Shown here: piece after piece, positions 6,790 through 15,424 of the stretch
How positions within the stretch are numbered: position 1 is the stretch's first letter
How the letters are laid out: every line of letters begins with the position of its first letter
DNA from: Fibrobacter sp. UWR3
GTDB taxonomy: Bacteria > Fibrobacterota > Fibrobacteria > Fibrobacterales > Fibrobacteraceae
Direction of reading: 5' to 3'
Assembly: GCF_900143055.1 (NCBI RefSeq)
Contig: NZ_FRCW01000001.1
Coordinates: forward strand, 124,001-188,000
Length of the DNA: 64,000 nt
Made by a program: the position numbers and the translations under genes
Notes under the pieces: generated by a model
What the model was told of the DNA's origin: nothing
Database searches by the model: none
Seen by the model: only the letters and a program-made list of their open reading frames with translations

Positions 6790-8457
6790 ATGCCAGCTTT
6801 TGATCCGAATGCGAAAAAGATGCTGATTTCGGGAAACGAGGCCATCTCGCTTTCCATGCGCCACTGCAACGTGCAGTTTGCCGCGGGTTACCCGGGTACC
6901 CCCTCTACCGAAATCCTCGAGGACTATTCTGAACTCGGCGGGTATGCCCAGTGGGCCCCGAACGAGAAGGTCGCCGCCGAAGTGGCCCTGGGTGCAGCCT
7001 TTGGCCATGCCCGCAGCGTGGTCACCATGAAGATGGTGGGCCTCAACGTGGCAAGCGACGTACTCTACACCGCGACCTACACGGGCGTAGATGGCGGCAT
7101 GGTGTGGATTGTTGCCGATGACCCGGGCCAGGGCAGTTCCCAGAACGAACAGGACACGCGTAACCATGCGAAGGCGTCTGTTTGCCCGATGTTCGAGCCC
7201 AGCAACTCGCAGGAAGCCTACGACTTCTTCCGCATCGCCATGCAGACGAGCGAAAAGTTCAAGATTCCGGTAATCCTTCGCATGACGACCCGCGTGGACC
7301 ACTCCAAGTCCATCGTCGTGCCGAAGGAAGAACTTCCGGCGATGGTGCCGAACTTCGAACGTAACATCGCCCAGCACGTGATGGTGCCCGGCTTCTCTAA
7401 GCCCGCGGGCCGCAAGCTCCGTGCCAAGATGGACGAGATGGAAGCTTGGAACGTGGCCGAAGGCCCGAACAAGGTGGAAATGCGCAGCGCCGACATGGGC
7501 ATTATCACGAGCGGCATCAGCTACCACCACGTGCGTGAAGCCGCCCCGGAAGCAAGCATCCTCAAGCTCGGCATGACCTACCCGCTGCCGATGCAGCTCA
7601 TCAAGGATTTTGCGAAGAAATTCGAGGGCAAGCGCCTGCTCGTGATCGAAGAGAACGACCCGTGGCTCGCCGAGAACATCAAGGCCGCGGGCATCCAGTG
7701 CGAAAGCAAGTACGACCCGATTTTCCGCTTCGGCGAACTTGACGTGAACCGCGTGCGCCGCATTATCGCGGGCGACAAGAATCCGGACCCGGTTCCGGTG
7801 AAGGGCAAGCCGCCTATGCTCTGCCCGGGCTGCCCGCACCGCAGCTCTTTCGCGGTTCTCAAGGAACTCGACTGCATCGTCTCCGGCGACATCGGCTGCT
7901 ACACGCTGGCAGCCCTCCCGCCCATCAGCGCGATGGACTACATGATTGACATGGGCGCCGCTATCGGCATGGGCATTGGCCTGCGTAACGTGCTCCCGCG
8001 CGAACAGGCCAAGAAGGTCGTCTCCGTGATTGGCGACTCCACCTTCGTGCACAGCGGCATCACTGGCCTCGTGGAAGCGGGCTACAACCGCCCCGACACC
8101 GGCCATGTGGTCATCATTCTCGACAACAGCATCACCGCCATGACGGGCCAGCAGGAACACCCGGGTACGGGCCGTCACCTCGACCATAGCCCGGCCTACA
8201 AGCTGGACTACGGCGCCATCGCGAAGACTGCCGGCTTTGACAACGTGTACGAAGTGAACCAGGTCAAGGAACCCGAGAAGTTCAAGGAACTCGTGAAGGA
8301 AGCGCTCGAGAAGGACGAGCTCACGCTTATCGTGGCGAAGAGCCCCTGCATCCTCGCTCTCAAGAGCATCCTCGCCTGGGACAAGGCCAACAAGGAAAAG
8401 GCGGAAAAGGCTCTCGCCGAGTCCGAAGCCGCTGCAAAGAAGAACGGCAACTTTTAA
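6790..8457 (+). CDS. iorA: Indolepyruvate:ferredoxin oxidoreductase, alpha subunit
   Basis: 555 residues. The N-terminal pyruvate-ferredoxin-oxidoreductase-type domain has G-Y-P-G-T-P-S-T-E-I and E-K-V-A-A-E-V-A. The C-terminal thiamine-pyrophosphate domain has C-P-G-C-P-H-R, G-D-I-G-C-Y-T and G-D-S-T-F-V-H-S-G. The enzyme oxidatively decarboxylates aryl-pyruvates to aryl-acetyl-CoA, or works in reverse. The family usually ends in a two-cluster ferredoxin domain with Cys motifs. This protein stops at A-A-K-K-N-G-N-F with no such cysteines, so the electron relay must be elsewhere. GGAACG precedes the ATG. iorB follows after 15 bp. Confidence 0.9.
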   Translation: MPAFDPNAKKMLISGNEAISLSMRHCNVQFAAGYPGTPSTEILEDYSELGGYAQWAPNEKVAAEVALGAAFGHARSVVTMKMVGLNVASDVLYTATYTGVDGGMVWIVADDPGQGSSQNEQDTRNHAKASVCPMFEPSNSQEAYDFFRIAMQTSEKFKIPVILRMTTRVDHSKSIVVPKEELPAMVPNFERNIAQHVMVPGFSKPAGRKLRAKMDEMEAWNVAEGPNKVEMRSADMGIITSGISYHHVREAAPEASILKLGMTYPLPMQLIKDFAKKFEGKRLLVIEENDPWLAENIKAAGIQCESKYDPIFRFGELDVNRVRRIIAGDKNPDPVPVKGKPPMLCPGCPHRSSFAVLKELDCIVSGDIGCYTLAALPPISAMDYMIDMGAAIGMGIGLRNVLPREQAKKVVSVIGDSTFVHSGITGLVEAGYNRPDTGHVVIILDNSITAMTGQQEHPGTGRHLDHSPAYKLDYGAIAKTAGFDNVYEVNQVKEPEKFKELVKEALEKDELTLIVAKSPCILALKSILAWDKANKEKAEKALAESEAAAKKNGNF

Positions 8458-8472
8458 CGGAGATTAATTTGT

Positions 8473-8946
8473 ATGAGCGTAGTTAACGTGAAATTTGCCG
8501 GCCTCGGTGGCACAGGCGTTATCAAGGCGAGCGACGTGATGGCGGAACTCGTGTTCGAACAGGGTTACGACGTGAAGAAGGCCGAAGTGCACGGCATGAG
8601 CCAGCGCGGCGGTTCCATCGCAAGCGACGTCCGCTTTGCGAAGGGCGAAGAGGTGCAGTCCCCGATGATCCCGACGGGCGAGGCCGACTACCTGGTGGTA
8701 TTCGACGAGACGCAGGTCGTGGTGAACGAGGCCTTCCTCAAGCAGGGCGGCGTGCTCCTCACTCCGGCGGACATCGATGTCTCGAAGCTCGAGAACGTGA
8801 AGGCCCTGAACGTCGCGATGCTCGGCAAGCTCAGCAAGCATTTCGACTTCACGGTGGACCAGTGGACGGTCGCCCTGAACAAGCTCTTCGCCGAAAAGTT
8901 CCACGAAGGCAACAAGAAGGCGTTCATGCTTGGCCGCGAAGGCTAA
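8473..8946 (+). CDS. iorB: Indolepyruvate:ferredoxin oxidoreductase, beta subunit
   Basis: 157 residues of the pyruvate-ferredoxin-oxidoreductase gamma-type domain. It starts with the G-L-G-G-T-G-V-I nucleotide-binding loop (around residue 11) and contains H-G-M-S-Q-R-G-G, a hallmark of this subunit. It pairs with the iorA product; the 15-bp spacing and shared direction indicate one operon. At 157 residues it is shorter than the roughly 190-200 usual for the family, ending after the second half of the domain without an extension. Confidence 0.88.
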   Translation: MSVVNVKFAGLGGTGVIKASDVMAELVFEQGYDVKKAEVHGMSQRGGSIASDVRFAKGEEVQSPMIPTGEADYLVVFDETQVVVNEAFLKQGGVLLTPADIDVSKLENVKALNVAMLGKLSKHFDFTVDQWTVALNKLFAEKFHEGNKKAFMLGREG

Positions 8947-8954
8947 TCGCTAAC

Positions 8955-8992
8955 TGTCATCCTGGAGGGTTCGCAGAACCCGATAGGATCTA
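8955..8992 (+). repeat. Dispersed TGTCAT...ATCTAT palindrome
   Basis: TGTCATCCTGGA, then the hairpin GGGTTC-GCA-GAACCC, then GATAGGATCTATG. The outer motif TGTCATyC...GGATCTAT recurs at 16959-16988 and 39945-39998, and in degenerate form at 39892-39924 and 20338-20440, always between genes. It may also act as a terminator for iorAB, though no T-run follows. Confidence 0.6.
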
Positions 8993-9063
8993 TGCCTGAT
9001 TTAGGCCTTTGAGGGTCCGGAAACACCAATCCGGGCCCTTAAATATTTGTACTTTGTGCATAA

Positions 9064-10053
9064 ATGGCACGGTTTTTGCAGTATATACTGCGCGCGCTGA
9101 AATGTGCGCTGTACCGCGGTTCTCGGTGTATGCCCGGACCGCGTTATGCCGTTGTGCCTGTGGCGCTGTGCGTGGCCCTGTTCATGGGCTGCGAAGAAAT
9201 CGAAGAAGAAAAGCCGTGGATTCACGTGGACCGTCCGCAGATGCTGTTTACCGACACGACGCTTTTGGACTGCTACGACAAGGACGTTCTCTCGTGGAAA
9301 TTGAAGACCGCGTATTTGGAACGCTGGTCCGACAAGGAGGTGGTGTTCATGCGTCCGGTGCTCGTAGATATCTACGATTCCGTGGGCGAACGCGTTGCCT
9401 TCTTGCGTGCGGACTCGGGCCGCATGGATATGCACTTTACCTACGTGTATGCCTACGGGCACGTGTACGCGCTGACCCCGAAGGGGGCGTCGGTGCGTGC
9501 GGATTCGCTCTTGTGGAACAAGCGCGACAACATGGTGCGCACCGACAGTTACGTGCGCGTGGTTTCCGAGGATGGCGACGTGCTGCAGGGCAAGGGATTC
9601 GAGAGCGACGCCCGTATGGACAACTGGCGCATTCTTTCGAACGTGACGGGTATTTTCCAGGATGCGGCGAAGCGCATGAAGGAAGAGGACAAGAAGCAGG
9701 CGGAAGAACTCGAGAAGAAGCCCGATTCTACGGCGGCGCCTGCCGTGGCGCACCCGGCTCCGGTCGCTAAAGCTGCGCCGCCACAGCCCGCGAAAGTCGC
9801 TCCGCCACAACCTGCTCCGGTAAAGGCTGCGCCTGCAAATGCTGCGCCGGTAAAGAATGCGCCGGGCAAGGCTCCGGCCGCTCAGCCCGCGGATTCCGCG
9901 TCCACCAGGCAGAAAGGCCGCTTCAAGTCGATTGTACGCCGGGGTGTTTCCGAGAGAATTACGGAAGATACTGCCGCGATGCCTGCACCTCAAGAAGAAT
10001 CTGCCGCAGACCCGAATGGGGGAACGCGCCCGCGGGCAAAGAGGCGCGAATGA
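9064..10053 (+). CDS. lptC: LPS export protein LptC with Ala/Pro tail
   Basis: 329 residues. A hydrophobic signal ending F-M-G-C gives a lipobox near residue 43, after a longer cationic lead than usual. An internal ATG at residue 23 is an alternative start. Residues about 50-205 form the LptC/OstA-like beta-jellyroll (V-D-R-P-Q-M-L-F-T-D, then W-K-L-K-T). LptC passes LPS from the LptBFG extractor to LptA across the periplasm. The family is usually about 190-220 residues; here a further 120 are Lys/Glu-rich and then Ala/Pro/Lys repeats (A-P-P-Q-P-A-K type), a likely periplasm-spanning or wall-contacting tail. The stop overlaps the lptA start by 4 bp. Confidence 0.8.
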   Translation: MARFLQYILRALKCALYRGSRCMPGPRYAVVPVALCVALFMGCEEIEEEKPWIHVDRPQMLFTDTTLLDCYDKDVLSWKLKTAYLERWSDKEVVFMRPVLVDIYDSVGERVAFLRADSGRMDMHFTYVYAYGHVYALTPKGASVRADSLLWNKRDNMVRTDSYVRVVSEDGDVLQGKGFESDARMDNWRILSNVTGIFQDAAKRMKEEDKKQAEELEKKPDSTAAPAVAHPAPVAKAAPPQPAKVAPPQPAPVKAAPANAAPVKNAPGKAPAAQPADSASTRQKGRFKSIVRRGVSERITEDTAAMPAPQEESAADPNGGTRPRAKRRE

Positions 10054-11441
10054 TGCAGGCATTTGGACAACGTTGTCTTGAACTGCGGGGGCGCCGTTAC
10101 CCGCGGGTCTGCCTGCGGGTTTTCGCCATCCTGCTTGCGCTTGCATTGCTCCTCCCGGTAGGTGCGTTCGCGCAGTCGTCCCCGCTTATCATGAAGCACG
10201 CGGATAACCTCGCCGTCGCGCGCAAGCGGGGTTCCTTGTTGCTGGAAGGCCGCGTGTTCTTTGTGCACGATAGCGTGCAGTTCCGTACCCAGCGCGCCAC
10301 CTGGAACAAGGATGCGGAAGTTGTGAACTGCGACGGCGGTTTTTTGTTCACGCACCCCTCGGGCTTTATCCAGGCGAAGAGCGGCATGTACCGCAAAAAG
10401 CAGAGCCTTGCCACCGCGATGGGCGATGTAATTGCGGGCGACTCCGCAAGCTCGTACAGGTTTACGGGTGACTTTTTGGAATACGACCGCGAGAACGAAA
10501 TCCTCACGATGCCGCAGAAGCCCAAGCTGTACCAGTACGAAAAGCGCAAGGACGGCGGTACGGACACGCTCACCATCGAGGCGAACAAGATTATCTACAA
10601 CAAGAAGGCCTCCTTTGCCGAGGCGTACAAGAACGTGAAGGTGACGCAGAGCGACATGGTGGTCACTTGCGATACGGGCTATTTTGACCGCGCGAACAGC
10701 TGGCTTTCGCTGAAGGGCCACCCTACGTTCGATATGAAGAACTACCACCTCACGGGCGATTCCATCTACCTCACGATAGACGAGAACAAGAAGACCCTCA
10801 CCTCGGCACTCGTGATAAGGAACGCACACGGCATCTCGAAGGAAAACCCGAAGAAGAACGCGCCTGGCAACGTGACGGAAGCGTTCGGCGATACGCTGTT
10901 CTGCGAGTTCAAGGACAACAAGATTGAGCGCCTGTACGTGAACCTGAACGCGAAGGGGTTCTTTTACGAGACGGACCTGCCCGACTACAGGAACCTGATG
11001 GACGGGAACCGCCTCGACATGTATTTCAAGAAGGGCAAGATGGACCACGCCGTCGTTTCGGGCAAGGCGCAGAGCACCTACTTCTACGTGAAGAAGGACC
11101 GCACGGTCTCGGGCAAGAACGAGGCCGCGGGCGATACCATCAACATCGTGTTCGACCCGCTCAAGAATGCGGTAAAGACGCTCAGGCTGCTGGGCCGCAG
11201 TACCATCGCGAGCGGGCGCTACGTGGACCTCGAAAAGGAACAGCGCGAGAAGGCCGCGAAGGAAAAGGCACTCAGGGATTCGCTTGCGGCTGCCGGCGTC
11301 TCCGATACGACCGGCTTGACAAAAACCCGCGCCGGTAACGATAAGAAGGAGCGCCGCAAGCCGAACGCGCTCAGGCCCTCGATGAACAAGATGATAAAAC
11401 GCGCGAAGGAAAGCAAAAGGAAGGAGGAAGAATCTCCATGA
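10050..11441 (+). CDS. lptA: OstA/LptA-like LPS transport protein
   Basis: 463 residues. The signal peptide ends G-A-F-A-Q near residue 40. Repeated OstA beta-taco strands follow (A-R-K-R-G-S-L-L-L-E-G-R-V and similar), with I-E-A-N-K-I-I-Y and D-T-G-Y-F-D repeats. LptA forms the periplasmic bridge for LPS. At 463 residues it is over twice the classic LptA length and resembles the long OstA-like proteins of Bacteroidota and Fibrobacterota. The C-terminal 60 residues are very basic and charged. It is translationally coupled on both sides: ATGA overlaps with lptC and lptB. Confidence 0.78.
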   Translation: MMQAFGQRCLELRGRRYPRVCLRVFAILLALALLLPVGAFAQSSPLIMKHADNLAVARKRGSLLLEGRVFFVHDSVQFRTQRATWNKDAEVVNCDGGFLFTHPSGFIQAKSGMYRKKQSLATAMGDVIAGDSASSYRFTGDFLEYDRENEILTMPQKPKLYQYEKRKDGGTDTLTIEANKIIYNKKASFAEAYKNVKVTQSDMVVTCDTGYFDRANSWLSLKGHPTFDMKNYHLTGDSIYLTIDENKKTLTSALVIRNAHGISKENPKKNAPGNVTEAFGDTLFCEFKDNKIERLYVNLNAKGFFYETDLPDYRNLMDGNRLDMYFKKGKMDHAVVSGKAQSTYFYVKKDRTVSGKNEAAGDTINIVFDPLKNAVKTLRLLGRSTIASGRYVDLEKEQREKAAKEKALRDSLAAAGVSDTTGLTKTRAGNDKKERRKPNALRPSMNKMIKRAKESKRKEEESP

Positions 11442-12175
11442 AAAGCTTGGTAAGTACAATCCGTACGGACAAACTCCGCAAGGTCTACGGCGGTCGCCAG
11501 GTGGTGAGCGACGTGTCCATCAGCGTTTCGCAGGGCGAAATCGTCGGGCTTCTCGGGCCCAACGGTGCCGGCAAGACAACTTCCTTCTACATGATTGTGG
11601 GCATGGTGCGCCCCGATTCGGGCCACATATTCCTCGACGATATCGAGATGACGGACAAGCCCATGTACAAGCGCGCGCGCCTCGGGGTGGGCTACCTCCC
11701 GCAAGAGGCTTCCATATTCCGCAAGCTCTCCGTTGAAGACAACATAATGGCAATTCTCGAGACGCAGGGCCTCAAGCGCCGCGAGCGCAAGATGCGCCTG
11801 GAACAGCTGCTCGAGGAATTCAAGATTACGCATATCCGCAAGACGAAATCCATGAGCTGCTCGGGTGGCGAACGCCGCCGCCTCGAGATTGCGCGTGCGC
11901 TCGCGAGCGACCCCTCCTTCCTGTTGCTCGATGAACCTTTCGCGGGTATCGACCCGATTGCCGTTGCCGACATCCAGTCCATCATTTCGGGGCTCAAGGA
12001 CCGCGGCATGGGCATCCTCATTACCGACCATAACGTGCGCGAGACGCTTTCCATTACCGACCGTGCCTACATTATGTACAAGAGCCAGGTGCTGACCGAG
12101 GGTTCGTCCGAATACCTGGCGAACGACCCGGAAGCGCGCCGTATATACCTGGGCGACAGTTTCCGCCTGGACTAG
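11438..12175 (+). CDS. lptB: LPS export ABC transporter ATPase LptB
   Basis: 245 residues. Walker A G-P-N-G-A-G-K-T lies at about 40-47, the Q-loop at G-Y-L-P-Q-E-A, signature C-S-G-G-E-R-R-R, Walker B L-L-L-D-E-P-F-A-G-I-D-P, and the switch His in I-T-D-H-N-V-R-E-T. This is the standard LptB sequence plan. It powers LPS extraction from the inner membrane with LptF and LptG, which are not in this window. AAGGAGGAAG precedes the ATG, and the start overlaps the lptA stop. rpoN follows 8 bp after the stop, the order found in many Gram-negatives. Confidence 0.95.
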   Translation: MKSLVSTIRTDKLRKVYGGRQVVSDVSISVSQGEIVGLLGPNGAGKTTSFYMIVGMVRPDSGHIFLDDIEMTDKPMYKRARLGVGYLPQEASIFRKLSVEDNIMAILETQGLKRRERKMRLEQLLEEFKITHIRKTKSMSCSGGERRRLEIARALASDPSFLLLDEPFAGIDPIAVADIQSIISGLKDRGMGILITDHNVRETLSITDRAYIMYKSQVLTEGSSEYLANDPEARRIYLGDSFRLD

Positions 12176-12183
12176 GAGTTTTG

Positions 12184-13869
12184 ATGAACTTAGGCATGCA
12201 AATAGGACAGTCCCAGCGACTCGAGCAGAACATCTCGCCGCAGATGTTGCAGGCGGCTGCTATTCTGCAGAAGACTTCGCAGGAACTGGATATCGCCATC
12301 AACGAGGAACTTTCGGCAAACCCGCTCCTTGAAATGGACGATGAGGTGCCCGAGGATACGGGTGCCGAAGAGAGTGCGGACGATTCGGGCGACGACGGTG
12401 AAATTCGCGAGATGGATTTCGAGAGCGGAAATCTTGAGGATACCGCCGACCACGATTACGACATTTCGGACAACGTTATCGATACCGACATGGAGCGCCG
12501 CTTGACTGACGGGTCCTATGACGAGGACGCTCCGTTCAAGGATTTAAACGCGCCTTCCAAGGATGCCTCGGACGAGTGGGACCGCCCGCAGAAGGACCGC
12601 GACAAGAGCCTGCAAGATAATTTGCGCGACCAGTTGCGCGACTGGAACGGCAATTCGCTATTGGTGGAGCAACTCAAGGACGAGGGCTGCTCCGAGGAAC
12701 ATTTCCGCACGCTGGTGCAGTACCTTATCGATAGCCTCGACGAGGACGGTTTTTTGCAGGGTGCACCCGACGAAGTGATGATGAAGATGGCCGCCGATAG
12801 GGGCGAGGACAAGTTTATTGTCGAGATGGAACGCGTAATCCGCGACGAGATTCCGCTGGAAAGCGCGAGCATGCCCGTGGCGGAGGCTTTCCACGTGCTG
12901 CAGGGGTTCACTCCCCGCGGTATCGGAGCCCGCGGGATGCAGGAATCCTTCATTATCCAGGCGCAGTACGTCGAGGGCTTCCCGGAACTCACTCTCCGTA
13001 TACTGAAGGAACATTTCGACGACCTGATGGAACTGCGCTACCCGAAGATTGCGAAGGCGCTCTCCGTGCCGGTAGATGAAGTGCTGAAGGCTGTCCGGTA
13101 TATTTCGAAGCTTACGCCGCACCCGGGCAGGCTCATCTCCAACGCACCCACGCAGATAAAGCAGGTGGACCTGCGCGTGGAACGCAAGGGTGGCAAGTTC
13201 GAGGTGGAATGCACGCAGGATTCTTGGAAGAAGGTCAAGCGCCTTCACGTGAACAAGCTGTATGCCGACATGCTCACCGACGGTTCCAAGCTCGACAAGG
13301 AAACGCGCGAGTACATCCTGAACAACAAGCGCAAGGCGGAAGAGTTTATCAGTGCGGCGAACAACAGGTTCTCTACCATGGAACTCGTGATGAGGGCTAT
13401 CGTGAAGCGGCAGCCTGCATTCTTCAAGAACGGCCCTGCATTTTTAAAGCCGATGGTGCTGCAAGATATCGCGAGCGAGGTGAAACGCGACCTTTCGACG
13501 ATTAGCCGCGTGACTAACGGCAAGTACGTGGAGACCCCCTTCGGGATATTCGAGCTCAAGGACTTCTTTACCTCGGGCGTGCGCCAGCAGGGCAAGCGCG
13601 CGGGCGTGCAGCCTGCCGCCGAAGATGCTCCGCTGGGCCCGGCCGTGAACGCCGGGGAAGAGGGTGACGAGGATGTCGTCGGCTCGGCCCGGATCCTCGA
13701 GGCCATCAAGGACCTGGTGGACGGCGAGAACAAGAAAAAGCCCCTCTCGGACCAGGCCATCGCCGACGCCCTGGCTGCCCAGGGCATCCAGGTGGCGCGC
13801 CGCACGGTGGCAAAATACCGCGAGGAACGCCTCAAGATACTCCCCGCCCGCCAGCGAAAGCTGCTCTAA
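12184..13869 (+). CDS. rpoN: RNA polymerase sigma-54 factor
   Basis: 561 residues from ATG 12184 (a TTG three bases upstream is in frame but has no advantage). Region I is Gln/Leu-rich (Q-S-Q-R-L-E-Q-N-I-S-P-Q-M-L) for activator contact. A long acidic region II follows (about residues 55-140). The core-binding and HTH domains come next, and the C-terminal RpoN box A-R-R-T-V-A-K-Y-R-E near residue 540. The protein directs transcription from GG-N10-GC promoters with enhancer-binding ATPases. An 80-residue Ala/Gly/Glu-rich segment between the HTH and RpoN box regions is longer than in enteric RpoN. Confidence 0.95.
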   Translation: MNLGMQIGQSQRLEQNISPQMLQAAAILQKTSQELDIAINEELSANPLLEMDDEVPEDTGAEESADDSGDDGEIREMDFESGNLEDTADHDYDISDNVIDTDMERRLTDGSYDEDAPFKDLNAPSKDASDEWDRPQKDRDKSLQDNLRDQLRDWNGNSLLVEQLKDEGCSEEHFRTLVQYLIDSLDEDGFLQGAPDEVMMKMAADRGEDKFIVEMERVIRDEIPLESASMPVAEAFHVLQGFTPRGIGARGMQESFIIQAQYVEGFPELTLRILKEHFDDLMELRYPKIAKALSVPVDEVLKAVRYISKLTPHPGRLISNAPTQIKQVDLRVERKGGKFEVECTQDSWKKVKRLHVNKLYADMLTDGSKLDKETREYILNNKRKAEEFISAANNRFSTMELVMRAIVKRQPAFFKNGPAFLKPMVLQDIASEVKRDLSTISRVTNGKYVETPFGIFELKDFFTSGVRQQGKRAGVQPAAEDAPLGPAVNAGEEGDEDVVGSARILEAIKDLVDGENKKKPLSDQAIADALAAQGIQVARRTVAKYREERLKILPARQRKLL

Positions 13870-14045
13870 AAAGCCTTTTTGGGGCAAATTTCGCCATTTT
13901 GGGGCCCTTATATTCCAATTCGGATTAATTATTCGTAAAAAAACTTTCATTTACTTGGTTTTTTCGGAAAAAAAGATGTATATACTCTAGATGCGAGGCG
14001 AACGGCCTTGCAAAAAATGCCATCTTTACTTACGGAGGTATCAAT
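13870..14045 (+). promoter_or_regulatory. rpoN-hpf gap with possible promoter
   Basis: This 176-bp AT-rich gap contains TTGGTT, 18 bp, then TATATACT near 13957-13988, a plausible though weak promoter for hpf. TTACGGAGGTATCAAT is a strong ribosome-binding site for the ATG at 14046. No clear terminator follows rpoN. Confidence 0.35.
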
Positions 14046-14363
14046 ATGGATATTCAGTTTTCTGCTCGTCACTTCAACGCATCTGCAGGTCTCCAGGACC
14101 GTATTCAGGAAGAAATGGACAAGTTGGCCAAGTTCTACCCTAACATCACGAATGCTTCCGTAATCCTTGACCACGAAGTCGAACACCAGCGCCACTGCGA
14201 AATCACCGTGAACATTACCGGTTCCGTGGTCGTGGGCTCTGCCGACGAAGACAACATGGGCAAGGCGGTAGACGTGGCGCTCGAACGCGTGAAGGTCCAG
14301 CTGAAGAAGGCGAACGACAAGCAGAACGACCACCGCGCACAACCCGTTTCCAACCTGACGTAA
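14046..14363 (+). CDS. hpf: Short ribosome hibernation factor
   Basis: 105 residues of the HPF/RaiA (S30AE) family, short type, without the dimerising C-terminal domain of long HPF. It begins M-D-I-Q-F-S-A-R-H-F and has the basic C-terminal helix D-V-A-L-E-R-V-K-V-Q-L-K-K. It binds the 30S subunit and stalls or dimerises ribosomes in stationary phase. Its place directly behind rpoN is conserved across Gram-negatives. GGAGG lies 8 nt upstream. hprK begins 3 bp after its stop. Confidence 0.92.
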   Translation: MDIQFSARHFNASAGLQDRIQEEMDKLAKFYPNITNASVILDHEVEHQRHCEITVNITGSVVVGSADEDNMGKAVDVALERVKVQLKKANDKQNDHRAQPVSNLT

Positions 14364-14366
14364 GCC

Positions 14367-15398
14367 GTGTCTGAATCCAGGTTGAAAGACATCAAGATCC
14401 TGCACCGGGAAAAACTCTCGGTGCGGGACTTTTTTGCACATTTCGGAAAGGACCTGCAGCTCGCGCTCCATTCCCCGGAAGGCGACCTCGACACGAACAT
14501 TGCCGAAAGCGGTATCCACCGCCCCGGGCTTGCGATGGCGGGCTACACGAAGGTCTACAGCTCCAAGCAGATTCAGGTGGTGGGCCATACGGAATGGAAC
14601 TACCTCGAAAGCCTCGGGCCCGAGGGCCGCAAGAAGGTGTTCGAGAACCTCTCCGTTTTCCGTGCCCCGATGTGGGTGGTGACCCACGCGCAGATGCCGC
14701 ATGCCGAACTCAAGGAGATGTGCTCCAAGCTGCATATCCCGCTGTTCTCGACCACGCTGCATACCTACGAGTTCAACAAGGTTGCCCAGAGAATTCTCGA
14801 GGAATTCTTTGCGCCGCACTCCATTATCCACGGGAGTCTCGTGGACGTGTATGGCATCGGCATGCTCTTTATTGGCGATAGCAACGTGGGCAAGTCGGAA
14901 TGCGTGCTCGAACTCGTGGAAAGCGGGCACCGCATGGTTGCAGACGACGTTGTACACATCAGTCACGTGGGGAACGCGATTACCGGGCGCCCTGACCCGC
15001 TGATACGCCACCACATGGAAATTCGCGGCGTGGGCATTCTCGATGTCCGCTCCATGTTCGGCATTCACGCTATCCGCAAGGTGAAGAAAATCGAGGTGAT
15101 CGTTGAACTCCAGCCGTGGCAGCGCGACGTGCGGTACGAACGCACGGGCCTCAACGAGCAGGAGGAGGTCGTGATGGGGGTCCATATCCCGAAGATTGTA
15201 CTCCCCGTGGCGCCGGGCAAGAACCTCACCGTGATTTCCGAGGTTATCGCGATGAACTCGCTCATGAAGATGAACGGCCAGGACGTGGCCCGCGACTTCA
15301 ACGAGGACCTGATGAAGAAAATCAAGGCGAAAGCGAAGGGCGAGTACACCGATGGCCTGCAAGAAATGGACATCGAGCACTGGTCGCTCTACGAATAA
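14367..15398 (+). CDS. hprK: HPr kinase/phosphorylase
   Basis: 343 residues from GTG 14367, close behind the hpf stop. The N-terminal HprK domain covers about residues 1-150. Walker A G-D-S-N-V-G-K-S lies at 169-176; the family usually has Gly in place of the Asn. The signature M-E-I-R-G-V-G-I-L-D-V follows. The enzyme phosphorylates HPr on a Ser to regulate carbon metabolism. No ptsH or ptsI is in this window, but the rpoN-hpf-hprK link is common in bacteria with a regulatory rather than transporting PTS. Confidence 0.92.
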   Translation: MSESRLKDIKILHREKLSVRDFFAHFGKDLQLALHSPEGDLDTNIAESGIHRPGLAMAGYTKVYSSKQIQVVGHTEWNYLESLGPEGRKKVFENLSVFRAPMWVVTHAQMPHAELKEMCSKLHIPLFSTTLHTYEFNKVAQRILEEFFAPHSIIHGSLVDVYGIGMLFIGDSNVGKSECVLELVESGHRMVADDVVHISHVGNAITGRPDPLIRHHMEIRGVGILDVRSMFGIHAIRKVKKIEVIVELQPWQRDVRYERTGLNEQEEVVMGVHIPKIVLPVAPGKNLTVISEVIAMNSLMKMNGQDVARDFNEDLMKKIKAKAKGEYTDGLQEMDIEHWSLYE

Positions 15399-15424
15399 CC
15401 TTATAAATGCTATCTTTCCCGCCG

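Noticed and set aside
6757-8187. A 476-codon open frame on the minus strand across iorA
   Set aside because: Its product is His/Val/Ala/Arg-rich low-information sequence, and it lies exactly antisense to a well-conserved iorA; it is a high-GC shadow.
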